Below, piece after piece: positions 6,814 to 8,015 of a stretch of DNA of 8,015 bases (the stretch's first letter is position 1; each line of letters opens with the position of its first letter). This DNA is from a bacterium (GTDB taxonomy: Bacteria; Myxococcota_A; Bradymonadia; UBA7976; UBA1532): positions 1-8,015 of the forward strand of contig JAUHVS010000247.1 of the NCBI GenBank assembly GCA_030424955.1, written 5' to 3'. Position numbers and translations under genes: made by a program. A model generated the notes under the pieces. It searched no databases and was not told the origin of the DNA. It worked only from the letters and a program-made list of their open reading frames with translations.

Positions 6814-7584
6814 TCAGCCCGCAGCATGGCCGCCCCCCTTCCCGTTAGGCCGCTTGTGGCGCAGCAACGCCACCAGGTAGGTCAGCCGCTCCCCGTCGGG
6901 ATCCGGCGGCTCGCGGCCCGAGAGCGCCGCGGCGAGGCCCGCCAGCCACTCGACGGCGCGGCGCTGGGCCCGCATGAGCCGCTCCTTTCGCCGCTCGACC
7001 GCGCCCTCACTCTCATCGGGCTCCGCGGCCAGCGACGCCTGCACCTGGGCGTCCATCGACTCGCCGAGCACCACGCCGAGGCGCGCCGTCAGCCGCCCGA
7101 TGACCTCGCCGGCCCTCTTCGGCGCCAGGGTGGGCGTCGCGGCGAGGTGCCCGGGCACGGCGTCCGTGATCAGCTGGCGGGCAATGGCCTCAAGCTGGGC
7201 GCCCTGATCCACCGCCTCCCCGAGGTCCGCCGCGACGTCGAGCACGGTGTCGAGGCCGGGCCGCTCACGGTCCCGGCGGAGGAGGTCGAGGCACTGCCGA
7301 TAGACCGCCTTTCGCACATACGCCGTGGCCTGCGCGGGCGTCGCGAGCGCCGGCGTCTTGCCCGCCAGCTTGCCGCCGAGCCAGCGGTGCAGCACGCGGT
7401 CGACGGCCTGCCGCCGCACCTCGGCTTGGAAACGCCGCAGCGCCCGCGGCGCCGCCTCGCCCGCGCACACATCGAAGGCGTCGTAGAGCGCGAGCCACTG
7501 GCCCTCGCTCAGGCTGTCCGCGGACGCGCCGGCCATCAGGGCCCACATCGCCGCCTGCAGATCGCTGGGCTGTGTCGCGCTCAC
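6814..7584 (-). CDS. Divergent sigma-70/ECF-like protein
   Basis: This 256-aa protein starts at GTG 7584, which overlaps the upstream stop as GTGA and has GGAGGG (7596-7591) 6 bases ahead. Residues ~47-108 resemble sigma region 2 of ECF-type factors: a helix ALRRFQAEVRRQAVDRVLHRW, then AYVRKAVYRQC directly followed by LDLLRRDRER (88-108), matching the ECF pattern 'aylrrvarN..lD.lRrrrR' where DNA -10 contacts and melting occur. Near the C-terminus ESEGAVERRKERLMRAQRRA (191-210) recalls the region 4 recognition helix pattern 'S.gtVksRl.RAr..L'. The normal 'R.v..L.y..g.s..EIA..lg' stretch before it is not recognisable, and a ~80-residue middle segment is unlike typical ECF linkers. It may be an active alternative sigma, a degenerate sigma-like regulator, or another helical DNA binder. 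No zinc-finger anti-sigma gene is visible beside it. Confidence 0.75.
   Translation of the reverse strand: MSATQPSDLQAAMWALMAGASADSLSEGQWLALYDAFDVCAGEAAPRALRRFQAEVRRQAVDRVLHRWLGGKLAGKTPALATPAQATAYVRKAVYRQCLDLLRRDRERPGLDTVLDVAADLGEAVDQGAQLEAIARQLITDAVPGHLAATPTLAPKRAGEVIGRLTARLGVVLGESMDAQVQASLAAEPDESEGAVERRKERLMRAQRRAVEWLAGLAAALSGREPPDPDGERLTYLVALLRHKRPNGKGGGHAAG
7255..7446 (-). other. Sigma region 2-like segment
   Basis: Codons for residues ~47-110 of the 256-aa protein. The conserved Asp plus Arg-Arg run (D100, R103, R104, R106, R108) after an aromatic/basic helix is what suggests an ECF sigma-2 fold. There are no tool results behind this call. Confidence 0.45.
7581..7584 (-). promoter_or_regulatory. 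GTGA stop/start overlap coupling genes 1 and 2 of the operon
   Basis: TGA of the upstream gene (7583-7581) shares bases with GTG of the sigma-like gene (7584-7582), the same tetranucleotide arrangement as at 5731-5734. A G-rich Shine-Dalgarno (7591-7596) also lies inside the upstream gene's last codons. Confidence 0.75.
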
Positions 7585-8000
7585 GGCTGCCCCTCCCCCT
7601 CCGCCTGCGCCCAGCCCCGGTCGGGGGGTGAGCCGATGGTGGTCAGCAGCCAGCGGTGGCCGTCCCACAGCGGGAGCCCGGTGCGGGCCTTGAGGGTCTG
7701 CCCCACCGCCTGCCGGCTCGTACACCTCAGCGCGCGCCGCGCCCGGTTCGCCACAAAGTCCGCGATCACCAGCAGCCCGCCCACCCGGTGGTCGTATGCG
7801 GCGACCTCGACGTCCTCCACGGCGCCTGGCGCCGCGCCCGTGAGGTGGGTGCGCAACCAGCGGTGTGTCATGTCGCCGCCCTGCAACTGGCGCCCCAGCA
7901 CCTGCCACGTCATCCGCGGCGCCGGGTCGGCGTGCACGCCGGCGGCCAGCGTGCGGGCGAGGGCCGACAGCAAAGGGGGATAGCGATCGCCCTCGGGCAC
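7581..8000 (-). CDS. Uncharacterised 139-aa protein, first visible gene of the operon
   Basis: Not recognised. The proposed start is GTG at 8000 with GAGGG (8012-8008) 7 bases ahead, but the frame stays open to the right edge, so a longer protein starting outside the window cannot be excluded. No signal peptide or membrane helix is obvious; the most hydrophobic piece is VGGLLVIADFVANRARRAL (73-91). Notable segments are MTWQVLGRQLQGGDMTHRWL (30-49) and CTSRQAVGQTLKARTGLPL (93-111), whose S-R-Q-A-V-G-Q-T-L spacing could fit a helix-turn-helix or RNAP/DNA-contacting helix, but this is speculative. The C-terminal WDGHRWLLTTI looks like a short beta pair. Its 4-base overlap with the sigma-like gene suggests co-production, so an anti-sigma or co-regulator role is one possibility. 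Confidence 0.65.
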   Translation of the reverse strand: MPEGDRYPPLLSALARTLAAGVHADPAPRMTWQVLGRQLQGGDMTHRWLRTHLTGAAPGAVEDVEVAAYDHRVGGLLVIADFVANRARRALRCTSRQAVGQTLKARTGLPLWDGHRWLLTTIGSPPDRGWAQAEGEGQP

Positions 8001-8007
8001 TGGCCCA

Positions 8008-8012
8008 CCCTC
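8008..8012 (-). promoter_or_regulatory. Possible Shine-Dalgarno near the right edge
   Basis: On the minus strand GAGGG lies 7 bases before GTG 8000-7998. It supports that start, but the frame is also open upstream, so it is not decisive. Confidence 0.4.
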
Positions 8013-8015
8013 GGC

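Noticed and set aside
7585..7908. N-terminal extension of the sigma-like protein to 7908
   Set aside because: The extra ~108 residues are Gly/Arg/Pro-rich and lie inside the upstream gene. The GTG at 7584 has a Shine-Dalgarno and a GTGA overlap.
6655..7983. 442-codon + strand open frame opposite the sigma-like and small genes
   Set aside because: It spans both genes and the gap between them, is Arg/Pro/His-rich and motif-free. The minus-strand genes have GTGA overlaps and Shine-Dalgarno sites.

Overview
The window is very GC-rich (G or C at most third codon positions). It carries a type II lipoprotein with an Asp/Gly-rich DGGDP spacer followed by dense CxxDxDC-type cysteine clusters. That combination is typical of Myxococcota and related former deltaproteobacteria, so an (uncultured) myxobacterial-type genome is my best guess. 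This is an inference; no rRNA or species marker is present.

Layout. (1) Bases 1-1071, + strand: the C-terminal part of a membrane-anchored spermidine-synthase-like methyltransferase-fold protein, cut by the left edge. (2) 1097-1861, - strand: a PP-loop ATPase of the TtcA family (tRNA cytidine-32 2-thiolation). (3) 1862-2063: a divergent intergenic region with a perfect 12-bp palindrome and repeated GGGTCA elements. (4) 2064-3161, + strand: a cysteine-rich outer-surface lipoprotein. (5) 3185-8000 or beyond, - strand: four genes in one apparent operon, running right to left. The two convergent gaps (25 and 23 bp) each hold a GC-rich hairpin with no T tract.

The four-gene operon is the accessory-looking part. 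In transcription order it encodes: a 139-aa protein I do not recognise (start near the right edge); a 256-aa protein with remnants of an ECF-type sigma-factor fold; a 330-aa soluble protein with a helical N-terminal half and a beta-rich, Ig-like C-terminal domain; and an 849-aa protein with a probable Lon/S16-like (ribosomal S5 domain 2-type) domain near its N-terminus, followed by a long alanine-rich helical region and a beta-rich C-terminus. Genes 1/2 and 3/4 overlap by the same GTGA tetranucleotide, while genes 2 and 3 are separated by 90 bp with a strong Shine-Dalgarno sequence before gene 3.

Working hypothesis: the operon couples a divergent sigma-like or DNA/RNAP-binding protein to a soluble adaptor and a large protein with a peptidase-like domain, as a regulatory or defence-type module. 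I recognise no described system with this set of parts. The family calls for the sigma-like and S16-like domains rest on motif reading only and need profile and structure searches. No tRNA, rRNA, CRISPR array, insertion sequence or phage gene was seen. No gap without a gene exceeds 300 bases.
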